Shown in pieces: positions 1-9,008 of a stretch of 64,000 bases of DNA (the stretch's first letter is position 1; the number at the start of each line of letters is the position of its first letter). Position numbers and translations under genes: made by a program. The notes under the pieces are model-generated. The model was not told where the DNA came from, ran no database searches, and was given only the letters and a program-made list of their open reading frames with translations. The DNA lies in the NCBI RefSeq assembly GCF_900636535.1, contig NZ_LR134289.1, forward strand, positions 4,605,001 through 4,669,000, written 5' to 3'. This DNA comes from Chryseobacterium gleum. GTDB taxonomy: Bacteria; Bacteroidota; Bacteroidia; Flavobacteriales; Weeksellaceae.

Positions 1-57
1 GAATTTTTGACGGTGGTCATTAGCGAAACAACAATCAACATTTTATGGACTAAACAA

Positions 58-92
58 AAGCTCCGGCTGGTTCAGAGAACCAGCCGGAGCTT
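58..92 (-). terminator. intrinsic terminator after transketolase genes
   Basis: A perfect 15-bp stem (AAGCTCCGGCTGGTT and its complement) surrounds a 5-nt loop. On the minus strand it is followed by TTTTGTTT. It lies 18 bp beyond the stop of the leftward transketolase C-terminal gene, so it most likely ends that transcript. Confidence 0.9.
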
Positions 93-110
93 ATATTATA
101 AATACTAATC

Positions 111-1058
111 TTAGTTAGCCAAAATTCTCTTCACAGCTTCTTTCACAGCTTCAGAATCAATTTTATACTTCTTCATCAGTTCAGCAGGGGTTGCAGACTC
201 TCCGAAAGTATCATTCACCGCTACAAACTCCTGTCTTGTAGGCCTTCTTCTTGCAAGCATACCTGCAACAGATTCTCCTAAACCACCAAGGAAGTTGTGC
301 TCTTCAGCCGTCACAATTTTACCTGTTTTTTCTACAGATTTTAAAATGATCTCTTCATCAAGAGGCTTAATTGTGTGAATGTTGATCACCTCACATGAAA
401 TACCTTCTTTCTCAAGCTCATCAGCTGCTACAAGAGATTCCCATACAAGGTGTCCGGTTGCAACGATGGTTACATCAGTACCTTCCTGAAGCATGATTCC
501 TTTTCCGATTTCGAAAGGCAAATCTTCAGGGATGAATACAGGAACTACCGGTCTTCCGAATCTTAAATATACAGGACCTTCGAAATCTGCAATCGCCAAT
601 GTAGCTGCTTTAGTCTGGTTGTAATCACAAGTGTTGATTACAGTCATTCCCGGAAGCATTTTCATCATACCGATATCTTCAAGAATCTGGTGCGTAGCCC
701 CGTCTTCTCCTAAAGTAAGACCTGCGTGAGATGCACAGATTTTTACGTTTTTGTCAGAATAAGCAATTGACTGACGGATCTGGTCATATACCCTTGAAGT
801 AGAGAAGTTGGCAAAAGTTCCTGTGAAAGGAATCTTTCCTGTAATGCTAAGACCTGCAGCAATTCCCATCATGTTAGCTTCAGCAATTCCTATCTGAAAG
901 AATCTTTCAGGAGCTTTCTCAATGAATTTCTCCATTTTCAAAGAACCGATAAGGTCTGCACAAAGTGCTACTACATTAGGATTTTTGTCAGCGAGTTCTG
1001 CTAATCCTGCTCCGAATCCTGAACGAGTGTCCTTTTTTTCTGTATATGTATATTTCAT
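111..1058 (-). CDS. transketolase, C-terminal subunit
   Basis: This is the second subunit of a split transketolase (315 aa), which with the upstream gene forms the ThDP enzyme of the non-oxidative pentose phosphate pathway. It holds the pyrimidine-binding and C-terminal domains. Glu60, in the motif FQIGIAEANM, matches the glutamate that activates ThDP. The protein is cytosolic and lacks the N-terminal diphosphate-binding domain, as expected for the two-gene form common in Bacteroidota. The partner gene lies 86 bp upstream in the same direction, and a strong terminator follows. Both halves start and stop cleanly and are separated by an intergenic inverted repeat, so this is not a frameshift. 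Confidence 0.93.
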   Translation of the reverse strand: MKYTYTEKKDTRSGFGAGLAELADKNPNVVALCADLIGSLKMEKFIEKAPERFFQIGIAEANMMGIAAGLSITGKIPFTGTFANFSTSRVYDQIRQSIAYSDKNVKICASHAGLTLGEDGATHQILEDIGMMKMLPGMTVINTCDYNQTKAATLAIADFEGPVYLRFGRPVVPVFIPEDLPFEIGKGIMLQEGTDVTIVATGHLVWESLVAADELEKEGISCEVINIHTIKPLDEEIILKSVEKTGKIVTAEEHNFLGGLGESVAGMLARRRPTRQEFVAVNDTFGESATPAELMKKYKIDSEAVKEAVKRILAN

Positions 1059-1078
1059 TTTTACTAAAGTTTTTGATC

Positions 1079-1125
1079 ATTGATAAATGATGAGAGATTA
1101 AACATATTATAAATCATTTATCAAT
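1079..1125. repeat. intergenic inverted repeat between transketolase halves
   Basis: The 13-bp arms ATTGATAAATGAT (1079-1091) and ATCATTTATCAAT (1113-1125) are exact complements. A third related run (TTTATCATTTATAAT) follows at about 1131-1144. It sits in the 86-bp gap between two co-directional genes and could form a hairpin in the shared mRNA. Confidence 0.7.
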
Positions 1126-1144
1126 AATAATTTATCATTTATAA

Positions 1145-1996
1145 TTAATAATCAGCCGGAGCTTCCAGGTACAATTGCTTGAATGCTGTGTCTAACTGCT
1201 CATCATTAGGAGCTTTACCATGCCATGCATGAGATCCCATCATATAATCTACTCCATAACCCATTTCTGTATGAAGAAGAATAGCTACAGGCTTTCCTTT
1301 TCCGGTTTCTGTTTTTGCTTTCTCAAGAATTGCAATGACCGCTTCAAGATCATTACCGTTCTTTTCTTCCAGAACAATCCAGCCGAATGCTTCCAGTTTT
1401 GCATGAAGATTTCCCAGACTTAATACATCATCTGTATCTCCGTCAATCTGACGTCCGTTATAATCAATAGTAGAAATGATATTATCGACTTTTTTAGCAG
1501 CAGCATACATCAATGCCTCCCAGATCTGACCTTCCTGAAGCTCACCATCTCCGTGAAGAGAGTAAACAAGAGACTGATCACCATCTAATTTTTTACCCTG
1601 TGCTACTCCAAGTGCTACAGAAAGTCCCTGTCCAAGTGAACCTGAAGCAATTCTAACTCCCGGAAGTCCTTCATGTGTAGTAGGGTGCCCCTGTAATCTT
1701 GAATCTAATTTTCTGAAAGTACTCAGTTCTTCAACCGGGAAGAAACCGAATCTTGCCAGAGTAGAGTAGAATACCGGGGAAATATGTCCGTTTGATAGAT
1801 AAAAATGATCTTCATTTTTGCCTTCCATTGTGAAAGGAAGCTTATAGTTCATTACCTTTCCGTAAAGGGCTGTGAAGAACTCTGTACAGCCTAAGCTACC
1901 ACCCGGGTGTCCTGAATTTACAGCGTGAACCATTCTTAAAATGTCTCTTCTGATCTGCGTAGTAAGAGTTTTTAACTCTTCAATACTTTTACTCAT
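1145..1996 (-). CDS. transketolase, N-terminal subunit
   Basis: This is the ThDP-diphosphate-binding subunit of split transketolase (283 aa). Visible motifs are SGHPGGSLG near residue 28, the GDGELQEGQ metal/diphosphate motif at 149-157, and YNGRQIDG further on. It transfers two-carbon units between ketose and aldose phosphates together with the downstream C-terminal subunit. No clear ribosome-binding site is visible, as is usual in this phylum. It is first in the two-gene unit. The best -10-like element upstream (CGAATTTA on the plus strand, 2018-2025) has one mismatch to the Bacteroidota consensus. Confidence 0.93.
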   Translation of the reverse strand: MSKSIEELKTLTTQIRRDILRMVHAVNSGHPGGSLGCTEFFTALYGKVMNYKLPFTMEGKNEDHFYLSNGHISPVFYSTLARFGFFPVEELSTFRKLDSRLQGHPTTHEGLPGVRIASGSLGQGLSVALGVAQGKKLDGDQSLVYSLHGDGELQEGQIWEALMYAAAKKVDNIISTIDYNGRQIDGDTDDVLSLGNLHAKLEAFGWIVLEEKNGNDLEAVIAILEKAKTETGKGKPVAILLHTEMGYGVDYMMGSHAWHGKAPNDEQLDTAFKQLYLEAPADY

Positions 1997-2098
1997 TATA
2001 TCTGATTTATTTGTATGCGAATTTACAATTTTTTACCGGAAATGCCGGTCTCGGGATATAAAAACCCGGATTTGTATGATTAATTTAATACTCCGCTT

Positions 2099-2617
2099 TT
2101 AACAGCCTTCATTGAGGTAAACGGAAATTTCAGTAACAATATTATTAACAAATTTAAAGCTTAATAGGGTTCCCGCCTGGCTGTCCTCAATATTGAAATA
2201 ACCCGAATCCTTAACCGGCTTATCGTTTTTATCCCAATCCGGACGCACACTGAAATTAGGGTAATTTCTATAAGCGTTAATGAGGTCATCCCTTGTGCTT
2301 CCGACTCCGATCCCGCTTTTGGTTTTAAATTTTTTACTTGTTGTTGTCATATACGTGATAGAAGGGACACTAGGATTAGCTTCATTGATATAATTATCAA
2401 AAAGATCAATCTGAATAACCTCTCCATTATATTTTACGATGTTTTTTTTCTCTCCGTTAGAATTACCCAGTTTTATTCCCGCGATTTTCTCAGCTTCAAC
2501 CTTTGGCATGAAGACCTTAAAGGGTCCGATTCTTAATGTTGATACTTCAAAATTCTCCTGAGCATTCATAAAGCTAAGTGTTAATAGAAATGTGAAAATT
2601 GTAATAATTTTTTTCAT
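2099..2617 (-). CDS. small exported protein of unknown function
   Basis: This is a 172-aa protein with a typical Sec signal peptide (MKKIITIFTFLLTLSFMNAQ, cleavage after AQ), so it is probably periplasmic. The mature part is mixed alpha/beta in character with a glycine-rich stretch (SGIGVGSTRDDL near residue 100). Phrases like this occur in small exported Bacteroidota proteins where a conserved loop precedes an alpha helix. I recognise no family. A single C-terminal Cys is present and no partner is evident. It stands alone between the transketolase pair and an AT-rich 285-bp gap. Confidence 0.7.
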   Translation of the reverse strand: MKKIITIFTFLLTLSFMNAQENFEVSTLRIGPFKVFMPKVEAEKIAGIKLGNSNGEKKNIVKYNGEVIQIDLFDNYINEANPSVPSITYMTTTSKKFKTKSGIGVGSTRDDLINAYRNYPNFSVRPDWDKNDKPVKDSGYFNIEDSQAGTLLSFKFVNNIVTEISVYLNEGC

Positions 2618-2902
2618 GGTTTTTTAATTTCTGTTTTTTTTATTTTAATGAGTTTATTGTCTTGTTTATTTTATCCACTTCAAAGATATTGAAATACGTT
2701 GAGTAACGATTTATTAAAAAGAAAAAAAATAAACTATTCTCTTTTGCTTTAATGCTTTAAATATAAGGTTTCTTGTTGTTTTTGTAAATTTATATTCATT
2801 TTTTTGAATTTTATTATGTGACAATCAGATTAATTTAATTAATTTTATAATTCAAGAATTTTTGATTTATTTTTCTTTGACTAAAAATTTTTCGGTCTTT
2901 GA
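2618..2902. other. AT-rich divergent intergenic region, no gene seen
   Basis: This gap separates two divergent genes and is very AT-rich with long A and T runs. It must hold both promoters. TTTTTG and TTTCTTTG runs near 2856-2879 resemble Bacteroidota elements, but I cannot fix a consensus pair. No coding frame, RNA gene or repeat was recognised. Confidence 0.4.
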
Positions 2903-2941
2903 TTGATGTTCAAAATGAATAAAAATTACATACCATTATAT

Positions 2942-5179
2942 ATGAAAATTAAACAATTATTTTATTTGGGGATATTCATTATATCCGTTTCCTCAGGGAA
3001 AGCCCAGGATTTTTTTACGGTAATCAGTGAAAGGTCTATTAAAGCAGATCCTAAAAACAGAACCGTACAACCGGAAAAGTCACTGACCTATACATTGGAT
3101 GTGGCCGGAATGAAAAATTATTTTAATACTGTTCCGGAATTAAAAGACAGTGATCGTAAAGATAACGCACCAGTTATTGTACTGCCAATGCCTGATGGCA
3201 CAAAAGCAAAATTCAGAATCTGGAAATCTTCAGTGATGGCTCCGGAATTGGCAGGTCAGTTTCCTCAGATTGTTACTTTTACAGGGCAGGGAATTGACGA
3301 TAAGTATGCTACGATAAAACTGGATTTTACCGAATTAGGATTCCATGCACAGATAAAATCTGCAGTAGCAGGGGATACTTATATTGATCCTTATGCAAAA
3401 CAGGATATTAACAATTATATTATTTACAGAAAAAGTGATTTAATTGATAAAAATCCAAGAACCTGCGGAGTAAAAGATGAAGACGATTCTCCGTTAGGAA
3501 AAAAAAACGCTCAGAAAACCGTAAGTCCAAGCGTAGGAACTCAAATTAGAGTTTTCAGACTTGCTGTTGCCTGTACAGGTGAATATGCTGTGGCAGCAAC
3601 AGGTTCTGCTACTCCTACTGTTGCACAGACACTTTCAGCGATTGTAACTTCTGTAAACAGAGTAAATGGAGTCTATGAGCAGGAAGTAGCTTCAAGACTG
3701 GTATTGGTAGCTAATGAAACCAATGTAGTCTTTACGAATGCGACTTCAGATCCATTTACCGGAAATAACGATGCCGGTACGCTGATTGATGAAAGCCAGA
3801 CTCAGATTGATTTGCTGATAGGAAATGCCAATTATGATATCGGACATACTTTCAGTACCGGAGGTGGTGGACTTGCTTGGTTAGGGGCAATTTGTAGCAG
3901 TACCAATAAAGGAAGAGGAATCACGGGTTCTCCTAACCCTGTAGGTGATCCTTATGATATTGATTATGTAGCTCATGAAGTAGGGCATCAGTTTGGAGGG
4001 CCACATACTTTTAATGCAACTACAGGAAGCTGTGGTGGTGGAAATCGTAATGCAGCCACTGCTGTAGAACCTGGAAGCGGGATTACCATTATGGCTTATG
4101 CAGGAATTTGTGGAAGTACAAATAACTTAGCGGCTAACAGTATTCCTACTTTCCATACAAAATCATTCCAGTCTATCACGGCAAAAGTTCAGTCAACAAC
4201 ATGTCAGGTGACTATTCCTTCCAATAATTTCGCTCCTACTGTAAATGCTGGCGGTGATTATACAATTCCTAAAGGTACACCATTCAGACTGGAAGGATCT
4301 GCTTCAGATATAGATAACAACCCACTTACTTACAGTTGGGAACAGAATGATGTAGGGCCTGCAGGTGACTGGAATGCTCCAACAGGAAATGCACCGCTGT
4401 TCAGATCATACGTTCCGGTAACAGTTCCTTACAGATATTTTCCAAAACTTACAGATGTGATTAATGGTACTGTTTCCAAAGGAGAAGTTAGACCTTCTTA
4501 CGCAAGAACAATGGAATTCAGACTGACTGTAAGAGATAACAATGCAGGTTGCGCAGGGGTTTCAAACGATGATGCTATTATTACTGTAGATGGTAACTCA
4601 GGGCCGTTTACTGTAACAGCACCTACTACAGCAGTAAACTGGGCAGGGAATTCTACCCAAACCATAACATGGAATGTTGCCAATACAACTGCATTCCCGG
4701 TAAATGCCGCTACTGTAAATATTTACCTTTCGACAGACGGAGGTCTTACTTATCCTACACTGCTCTTAGGTTCTACTCCGAACGACGGTTCCGAGACAGT
4801 TACCATTCCTAACGTGAATACAACGCAGGCCAGAATTATGGTAGCTGCAGAAACGAACGTCTTCTATAATATTAACCCGATTAACTTTACTATTACCCAA
4901 ACATTGGGAGTGAATGAAGCATCTGCAAATAAAGATGTATTTGTAGTATACCCTAATCCAAGTAAAGGATTGCTGAATGTTCAGTTTGCCAATTCAAATG
5001 AAGTGTATGATATTACAATCTATGATGTAAGTGGGAAACTGGTATTCGCTAAGGCAAATAATAAACTGAATCATGATAAAACAGGTACTTTCGACTTGTC
5101 TTACCTGATTAAAGGAGATTATCTGATTAAAGTTAAATCTAAGAATATAGATAAAACAATCAAGTGGATTAAAGAATAA
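2942..5179 (+). CDS. secreted reprolysin-like metallopeptidase with T9SS sorting domain
   Basis: This is a 745-aa zinc endopeptidase (M12B/reprolysin-like). I chose the ATG at 2942 because it gives a normal signal peptide (MKIKQLFYLGIFIISVSSGK, ending at AQ). An in-frame TTG at 2903 would add 13 unlikely residues. The zinc motif HEVGHQFGGPH starts at about residue 345 (HExxHxxGxxH), and a Met-turn-like TIMAYAGICG follows. Then comes a PKD/Ig-like segment (VNAGGDYTIPKG...) and a second beta domain. At the C-terminus is a type A sorting domain with YPNPSKGLLNVQF and a GDYLIKVKS-type ending, which directs export through the type IX system and surface attachment or release. It stands alone with a strong terminator after it. 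Confidence 0.93.
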   Translation: MKIKQLFYLGIFIISVSSGKAQDFFTVISERSIKADPKNRTVQPEKSLTYTLDVAGMKNYFNTVPELKDSDRKDNAPVIVLPMPDGTKAKFRIWKSSVMAPELAGQFPQIVTFTGQGIDDKYATIKLDFTELGFHAQIKSAVAGDTYIDPYAKQDINNYIIYRKSDLIDKNPRTCGVKDEDDSPLGKKNAQKTVSPSVGTQIRVFRLAVACTGEYAVAATGSATPTVAQTLSAIVTSVNRVNGVYEQEVASRLVLVANETNVVFTNATSDPFTGNNDAGTLIDESQTQIDLLIGNANYDIGHTFSTGGGGLAWLGAICSSTNKGRGITGSPNPVGDPYDIDYVAHEVGHQFGGPHTFNATTGSCGGGNRNAATAVEPGSGITIMAYAGICGSTNNLAANSIPTFHTKSFQSITAKVQSTTCQVTIPSNNFAPTVNAGGDYTIPKGTPFRLEGSASDIDNNPLTYSWEQNDVGPAGDWNAPTGNAPLFRSYVPVTVPYRYFPKLTDVINGTVSKGEVRPSYARTMEFRLTVRDNNAGCAGVSNDDAIITVDGNSGPFTVTAPTTAVNWAGNSTQTITWNVANTTAFPVNAATVNIYLSTDGGLTYPTLLLGSTPNDGSETVTIPNVNTTQARIMVAAETNVFYNINPINFTITQTLGVNEASANKDVFVVYPNPSKGLLNVQFANSNEVYDITIYDVSGKLVFAKANNKLNHDKTGTFDLSYLIKGDYLIKVKSKNIDKTIKWIKE

Positions 5180-5199
5180 TCCATCCGGGTTATGATATA

Positions 5200-5233
5200 A
5201 AAGCGGCTGTTTTCAATTGAAAACAGCCGCTTT
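5200..5233. terminator. bidirectional intrinsic terminator
   Basis: The 15-bp stem AAAGCGGCTGTTTTC/GAAAACAGCCGCTTT has a 4-nt AATT loop, with a T-rich tail on the plus strand (TATTTTTTTATTTT). It lies between convergent genes and serves the metallopeptidase and probably the symporter. Confidence 0.88.
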
Positions 5234-5248
5234 ATTTTTTTATTTTAA

Positions 5249-6808
5249 TTATGCTACTCTTAAATGTTGTCTGTCTTTTACCAGCCATAGGCCAATAAAA
5301 GTTAATAAGCCATTCAGAACAATCAGCTCTACGCCGATTCTGTAATCTGTATAAGTGGTAACCGCCAGATTGATCAGGTAGGTCAGTACAGGAGCTAAGA
5401 TCGTTACGGTAAGAATAGAGTACTTTCTTGAAATCTGAAATTTGGTGAAAATTCCGAAAGCGAAGAGTCCTAATAGCGGTCCGTAAGTATACCCTGCAAT
5501 TTCCATGATAAGATAAACAATAGACTTGTCATTCATTGCTTTGAAAACCATAATAAGAATGAAGAAAACAACAGTGAAAGTTAAATGCACTTTCATACGA
5601 AGACGTTTCTTTTCTTTTTCGTTTTTGGTTTTATCCTCATTAAGGTTCAATAGATCAACACAATATGAACTTGTTACAGCTGTCAGAGCTCCATCAGCTG
5701 AAGGGAATAATGCGGAAATCAATCCGATAATAAAAATAACGGAAATAGCCATCGGGAAATATCCCTGAAGTGACAGCGCCGGGAAAAGATCATCTCCCAT
5801 GATATTTTTGATGTTTCCTGCAGTATCTTTAAATCCGAAAATATTCGTTACTGTTTCACCGTTTATTGTTCCATATTCTGCTCCATGCTGCAGAGCAAAA
5901 AGGTACAATAGTCCCCCCAGGAATAAGAAGGCAAGGTTTACCAGAAGAAGCGTTCCTGCAAACGTAAGCATGTTTTTTTTGGAGTTCTTAAGATTATCCA
6001 CAGAGATATTTTTCTGCATCATTTCTTGATCAAGCCCTGTCATGGCAATCGTAATAAAAATTCCTCCCAGAATGGTTTTCAGAAAAAAGGTTTTGGAATT
6101 AGGATCAAAATTGATGAAATGAGTATAATTTTTCTGCTCCAGAATCGTGTATGCTTCCCCAAAAGATAAGTTCAGGTTTGATAAAATATAAGTGATACAT
6201 GCCACAAGACTGATGATCATAAAAGAGGTTTGCAGCGTATCTGTAATCACAATCGTTTTTACGCCACCTTCAAAAGTATACAGAAGAACCATCAGCAAAA
6301 GTACAAGTGAGGTTACCCAAAACGGAACTCCCAATCCTTCAAGCAGGAAAATCTGTAAAACGTTTACCACAAGATATAGCCTTGCCGTAGCACCAATTGC
6401 TCTTGAAATGATAAAAAAGATGGAGCCTATCTTATGAGCTTCCACATTGAACCTTTTTCCAAGATAAGTGTAAATGGAAGTCAGATTCATTTTATAATAC
6501 AGCGGAAGTAATATGGCTGCAACAATAAAATATCCGATGAAAAACCCGATAACCATCATATAGTACTCAAAACCTCCGTAAATATATTCGGACCCGGTCA
6601 TTTTTCCGACGGTTCCCGGAACTGAAATAAAAGTAACCCCGCTTAAGCTGGTCCCAATCATCCCAAATGCTACGAGCCACCATTTACTCTTTTTATTACC
6701 GATAAAAAATGACTGGTTATCAGAATTCCGGCTGGTGAAATAGGAAATCACCAAAAGACCGATAAAATAGACGAAAACAAATAGCAAAAGGATAGTTCCT
6801 GGATTCAT
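5249..6808 (-). CDS. sodium/solute symporter (SSS family)
   Basis: This is an inner-membrane secondary transporter of 519 aa with about 13 hydrophobic segments, a normal size for the SSS (SLC5) family. The N-terminus runs directly into the first membrane helix (PGTILLLFVFVYFIGLLV). A GTSLSGVTFISVPG stretch near residue 55 and PSADGALTAVTSSYC near 370 fit the sodium-binding helices TM1 and TM8 of this fold. The substrate cannot be read from sequence; Bacteroidota homologues are variously tied to sugars, sialic acid or other organic solutes. No catabolic gene lies next to it, so context does not help. Confidence 0.88.
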   Translation of the reverse strand: MNPGTILLLFVFVYFIGLLVISYFTSRNSDNQSFFIGNKKSKWWLVAFGMIGTSLSGVTFISVPGTVGKMTGSEYIYGGFEYYMMVIGFFIGYFIVAAILLPLYYKMNLTSIYTYLGKRFNVEAHKIGSIFFIISRAIGATARLYLVVNVLQIFLLEGLGVPFWVTSLVLLLMVLLYTFEGGVKTIVITDTLQTSFMIISLVACITYILSNLNLSFGEAYTILEQKNYTHFINFDPNSKTFFLKTILGGIFITIAMTGLDQEMMQKNISVDNLKNSKKNMLTFAGTLLLVNLAFLFLGGLLYLFALQHGAEYGTINGETVTNIFGFKDTAGNIKNIMGDDLFPALSLQGYFPMAISVIFIIGLISALFPSADGALTAVTSSYCVDLLNLNEDKTKNEKEKKRLRMKVHLTFTVVFFILIMVFKAMNDKSIVYLIMEIAGYTYGPLLGLFAFGIFTKFQISRKYSILTVTILAPVLTYLINLAVTTYTDYRIGVELIVLNGLLTFIGLWLVKDRQHLRVA

Positions 6809-6920
6809 GCCTGATTTTTAAATTTTAGCAAATATATAAAAAAGATCAGTCGTGAATCGTGAATTTAGTTCAGACACAATTTTTACATGAGAAACTGGTA
6901 TTAAAAATAACTGCATCAAA

Positions 6921-6949
6921 AAACCTTCCGGATCTATTCCGGAAGGTTT
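6921..6949 (-). terminator. intrinsic terminator of the redox/stress operon
   Basis: The stem AAACCTTCCGG/CCGGAAGGTTT has a 7-nt loop and is followed on the minus strand by TTTTTTG. It lies 25 bp past the last gene of the leftward operon. Confidence 0.87.
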
Positions 6950-6973
6950 GTATTGTAAGGGTGGAAACAGTGG

Positions 6974-7261
6974 TTAATTCACTAAAACATCCTGAAGTTC
7001 CTCACTTTTCTGGAAACTTGCCTTAGCGAAAGGGCAGAGCGGGATAATCTTTTTCCCGTTTTTTCTGGCGAAATCTACTGCTGCCAGAAGCATTTCCTTA
7101 CCTACACCTTTTCCGTTGTAGGCTTCTTCCACCTCGGTGTGGTCAATAATAAATCTTTCTTCTCCCGCCCAGGTATACGTCATCATTCCTGCGCGTCTTC
7201 CATCTATGAAAGCTTCAAAACTTCCGTGTTTTTCGTCGTTGTTTTGTTTTACTTCGATCAT
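6974..7261 (-). CDS. small GNAT-type N-acetyltransferase (YidJ/NATD1-like)
   Basis: This 95-aa protein has the minimal GNAT fold seen in the NATD1/YidJ group. It has a short core (DGRRAGMMTYTW), the acetyl-CoA loop NGKGVGKEMLLAAVDFARKNG and the typical ending PLCPFAKASFQK. The substrate is unknown. It is the last gene of a tight leftward operon, 1 bp from the OsmC gene. A second, related 107-aa GNAT lies at 9959-10282 in the same block. Confidence 0.85.
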   Translation of the reverse strand: MIEVKQNNDEKHGSFEAFIDGRRAGMMTYTWAGEERFIIDHTEVEEAYNGKGVGKEMLLAAVDFARKNGKKIIPLCPFAKASFQKSEELQDVLVN

Positions 7262-7262
7262 A

Positions 7263-7658
7263 CTATGAGAATTTGGTTAATATTTCTATGTCGTTGGTTA
7301 AGATTTTATGAACAGGGCATGCATCGGCAATGGTATGCAGTCTTTTTCTCTGTTCGTCGTCCAGAATACCTTCAAAGCTGATATCTCTTTTGAAGACAGC
7401 TCTTTTTGTTAACGGGAAATTTTCAAGCTCTACTTCCACATTGATGTTTTCCACATCCCATTCCTTTCTTTCAATATACATTCTCAATGTAGCAGCTGTA
7501 CAGCTTGCCAGTGACGTTGCCAGAATTTCCAGAGGATTGAAGCCTTTATTCTGTCCGCCTTTATCAATCGGCTCATCAGTAATGATCTGATTTTCGCCGG
7601 CTGTTACTTCTGTATAATATTTTGTTTTTCCTAAACTTGCTTTTACTGTTACCGCCAT
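7263..7658 (-). CDS. OsmC-family thiol peroxidase
   Basis: This is a 131-aa OsmC/Ohr-fold protein. The two cysteines expected for peroxide reduction are present, one in the helix SLASCTAATLRMYIER and one in the C-terminal DACPVHKIL. These proteins reduce organic hydroperoxides in the cytosol using dithiol donors. The start codon overlaps the stop of the upstream 4Fe-4S protein by 1 bp, so translation is probably coupled. The neighbours are other redox or stress proteins, which fits a detoxification role. Whether it is OsmC, Ohr or a YhfA-type subgroup cannot be settled by eye. Confidence 0.9.
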   Translation of the reverse strand: MAVTVKASLGKTKYYTEVTAGENQIITDEPIDKGGQNKGFNPLEILATSLASCTAATLRMYIERKEWDVENINVEVELENFPLTKRAVFKRDISFEGILDDEQRKRLHTIADACPVHKILTNDIEILTKFS

Positions 7659-7876
7659 TATTTTTCTGTGTTGAATTTATAACTTAATGCACCGGAGGGG
7701 CATTGGTCTATCTGTTTTCTAAGTTCTTCCGGGCTTGCGTTTTCCGCTTTTATCCAGGGTCTTTCTTTAGGATTGTAGACTTTTGGAAGCAATTTTACGC
7801 ATACAGCCGAGTGGATACACTTTTGGGGCTGCCAGATGACAGTGATGTCGCCGTTGGGATATTCGTGTGTTTCCAT
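7658..7876 (-). CDS. divergent 4Fe-4S mono-cluster protein
   Basis: This 72-aa protein belongs to the small Fer4_19-like group. It has a Cys-rich CIHSAVCVKLLP segment and a second CPSGALSY half-motif, giving the cysteines for one iron-sulfur cluster. It probably carries electrons or senses redox state. It sits in a tight operon, 1 bp from the membrane protein upstream and overlapping OsmC downstream by 1 bp. Proteins of this type often accompany OsmC and GNAT genes in Flavobacteriia; that is recalled family knowledge rather than something shown here. Confidence 0.85.
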   Translation of the reverse strand: METHEYPNGDITVIWQPQKCIHSAVCVKLLPKVYNPKERPWIKAENASPEELRKQIDQCPSGALSYKFNTEK

Positions 7877-7877
7877 A

Positions 7878-8456
7878 TTAATTTTCTTTTAATGATTTTT
7901 CGATTCTTCTGTCCGGAATCAGCCATATGAGAGCCACGATATAATAAAAACCTATGGCAATATAAGGATAAAAAAATGAAGTAGCGATTCCCAGGACGTA
8001 AAATACAATAGAGATATATTCTTTATATTTTGAATGAATAGCCTCTTTCAGTTTTGAATCTTCCCCTTCACAGCGGATGATTACATGCTCCAGAACGGTA
8101 TAAGCAATCGCTGACATAATGAGTCCGATACCATAGACAGCTACAGGATTTTTTGCAAAACCTGTAGTGCCGATCCATTCTGTAGCAACAGGCATCAGAG
8201 AGAGCCAGAATAACAGATGAAGATTGGCCCAAAGAATGCTGCCATTTACTTTTTTTACGGTCTGAAACAAATGGTGGTGGTTATTCCAGTAGATCCCCAC
8301 ATAAATAAAACTGAAGATATAAGCCAGAAACTTAGGAAGAAGAGGTTTGAGACTGGTCCAGCTATTTCCTTCCGGCACTTTCAGTTCAAGTACCATAATG
8401 GTGATAATAATAGCCAGAACACCGTCACTGAAAGCCTCAAGTCTTCCCTTAGTCAT
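7878..8456 (-). CDS. TMEM175-family membrane protein (putative potassium channel)
   Basis: This 192-aa integral membrane protein has about six hydrophobic segments. The first helix carries the family signature RLEAFSDGVLAIIIT (R followed by FSD) at residues 5-19. Bacterial TMEM175 proteins of this single-repeat size form tetrameric potassium-permeable channels. The gene overlaps the upstream FMN-reductase gene by 8 bp and is 1 bp from the following gene, so it belongs to the operon. Potassium flux during electrophile or oxidative stress is a possible link, but that is inference. Confidence 0.82.
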   Translation of the reverse strand: MTKGRLEAFSDGVLAIIITIMVLELKVPEGNSWTSLKPLLPKFLAYIFSFIYVGIYWNNHHHLFQTVKKVNGSILWANLHLLFWLSLMPVATEWIGTTGFAKNPVAVYGIGLIMSAIAYTVLEHVIIRCEGEDSKLKEAIHSKYKEYISIVFYVLGIATSFFYPYIAIGFYYIVALIWLIPDRRIEKSLKEN

Positions 8457-8988
8457 TTGTTTTTACCTGATTTTTAAAATTCTGTATTTTACCTTTCAGG
8501 TCATTCAGCATATCCGGATTGATCACTCCGCTTTCCATATCAAAATTTTCATAAAATTTAGGTAATGAAAATGTATCCTTGATATCTGCTGCGAACTGTG
8601 GGAAAAATGTTTTTGCTGTATTCATCACATTTCCGCCGCCATAACCTCCTGGAGAGGTGCTCATCAGAAGCATTGGTTTGTTCTGAAATACTTTTACATT
8701 GATCCTGGAAGCCCAGTCAAAAACATTTTTAAAAGCAGCACTGTAAGAACGGTTGTGCTCTGCAAGAGAGCAGATGATAACATCACATTCCTCAATAACT
8801 TTTAAAAACTGATGAGCCTGATCAGGAAAACCCTTCTTTTCAAGATCTACAGAGAAAACAGGCATGGTGAAATCGTTGAGGTCAATCAGATTGATTTCTT
8901 CATCCTGAAAATCTTTCAGAACAAATTTTACCAGTTCCTTGTTGATAGACGTGGAAGACGTACTTCCTGCAAATGCTAATATTTTCAT
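8449..8988 (-). CDS. NADPH-dependent FMN reductase
   Basis: This is a 179-aa flavodoxin-fold oxidoreductase. The N-terminal phosphate-binding loop AGSTSSTSINKELVKF follows the first strand (MKILAF). The central SLAEHNRSYSAAFKNVFDW region and the MSTSPGGYGG flavin loop are typical of the NAD(P)H-dependent FMN/quinone reductase family. It likely reduces flavin, quinones or azo/nitro compounds in the cytosol. The stop overlaps the start of the TMEM175-like gene, and a 20-bp gap separates it from the pirin upstream, so it is operonic. Confidence 0.9.
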   Translation of the reverse strand: MKILAFAGSTSSTSINKELVKFVLKDFQDEEINLIDLNDFTMPVFSVDLEKKGFPDQAHQFLKVIEECDVIICSLAEHNRSYSAAFKNVFDWASRINVKVFQNKPMLLMSTSPGGYGGGNVMNTAKTFFPQFAADIKDTFSLPKFYENFDMESGVINPDMLNDLKGKIQNFKNQVKTND

Positions 8989-9008
8989 GGTAATAAATCG
9001 GGCTGCAG

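Noticed and set aside
111..1996. Two adjacent transketolase halves as a frameshifted single gene
   Set aside because: Each half has its own start and stop, there is an 86-bp gap with an inverted repeat, and two-subunit transketolases are normal in this phylum.
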